Assembly (NCBI GenBank): GCA_964576265.1
Contig: CAZNVB010000242.1
Location: forward strand, 1-5,461
DNA length: 5,461 bases
Reading direction: 5' to 3'
Source: CAZNVB01 sp964576265
GTDB lineage: Bacteria > Acidobacteriota > Aminicenantia > Aminicenantales > UBA8522
The notes under the pieces are model-generated. The model was not told the origin of the DNA. It did not search any database and saw only the letters and a list, made by a program, of their open reading frames with translations. Made by a program: the position numbers and the translations under genes. Shown piece by piece: positions 5,175 through 5,461 of this stretch (position 1 is the stretch's first letter; each line of letters starts with the position of its first letter).

Positions 5175-5461
5175 TTATCTCGCCAGCGAAAAAGCCTGTT
5201 CTTTAGCGGGTGGCCGGGGCTTTTCCAGGGGAACGAGCTGGTCGCGTTCGACGACGGCGCGGTTCCACCCGTCTGGAGTTTGCACCCGGCCGACCGTCCT
5301 TTTCTCGCTGTCGTAGATCGAGAGGTGGTTGTATTTGACGAGGAGCGCGTCGCCGAGCTTCCACCAGGCGTCAACGACGGCCTCGGCGTTGCGAACCGAG
5401 AAATCGGTCAAGAACTCGACCGCCTCCCCCGGGCTCCTCTTGAAAATTTCGAGTGCCGCCC
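5175..5461 (-). CDS. Probable C69 family dipeptidase, C-terminal fragment
   Basis: The frame remains open past the right window edge, so only the last 94 codons are seen; the apparent TTG start at 5411 is internal, because the upstream codons (AALEIFKRSPGEAVEF) continue the same protein-like sequence. The block FLTDFSVRNAEAVVDAWWKL (16-35), followed by GDALLVKYN (36-44), matches the C-terminal pattern of family C69 (N-terminal nucleophile) dipeptidases: a helix beginning x-F-L-T-x-F/Y-S, a W-W-K/x-L-G-D helix, then LLVKYN. The nucleophile Cys region at the N-terminus lies outside the window. Family C69 enzymes cleave dipeptides and are often exported. The recognition rests on a short tail, so the family is probable rather than certain. 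It converges on the lipoprotein gene with about 160 bases between stops, holding a hairpin. Confidence 0.65.
   Translation of the reverse strand, partial: AALEIFKRSPGEAVEFLTDFSVRNAEAVVDAWWKLGDALLVKYNHLSIYDSEKRTVGRVQTPDGWNRAVVERDQLVPLEKPRPPAKEQAFSLAR

Noticed and set aside
5105..5374. Minus-strand frame of 89 codons near the right end
   Set aside because: It overlaps the dipeptidase tail in another frame and is Ser/Thr/Arg-rich low-complexity sequence.
1..5461. A new defence, mobile or biosynthetic system
   Set aside because: No transposase, integrase, toxin-antitoxin pair, nuclease, reverse transcriptase, repeat array or co-directional unknown cluster is seen; the genes are unrelated metabolic and membrane functions on alternating strands.

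Overview
This is a GC-rich bacterial window of ordinary chromosomal character: short spacers, SD-type ribosome binding sites, and no mobile element, CRISPR array, tRNA or rRNA. The protein set is a site-2 protease with CBS domains, an HD hydrolase, a UroD-like protein, a pyrophosphate-type phosphofructokinase, a lipoprotein and a C69-type dipeptidase end. It would fit an anaerobic or fermentative heterotroph, perhaps of the Acidobacteriota/Aminicenantota kind. That placement is a guess from general flavour, because no taxonomic marker is present.

Layout from left to right. Bases 1-702 (+) hold the C-terminal part of an M50 membrane metalloprotease ending in two CBS domains. Bases 703-958 are a gene-free spacer with a possible decayed minus-strand coding remnant. 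Bases 959-1606 (+) encode a YedJ/YpgQ-like HD hydrolase behind a good SD. It converges, with a gap of about 25 bases, on a minus-strand UroD/MtaA-fold protein (1632-2723). That gene is divergent from a phosphofructokinase (2925-4127, +), whose 200-base upstream region contains a TTGACA-17-TATATT promoter and a structured leader. Bases 4128-4355 are gene-free. Bases 4356-5012 (+) encode an unrecognised secreted protein, probably a lipoprotein. It converges on the C-terminal end of a probable C69 family dipeptidase (5175-5461, -), which runs off the window, and a hairpin lies between the two stops.

The genes do not form one pathway. Strand changes and spacers suggest mostly single-gene transcription units. 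The best defined biochemical call is the phosphofructokinase: its GGDDT and PKTMD motifs carry both residues diagnostic of pyrophosphate-dependent enzymes. The most interesting regulatory signal is its leader, where one CTCCTTT segment can pair either with a decoy AAAGGAG (closed by a UNCG tetraloop) or with the true SD. No clearly new multi-gene system was found.
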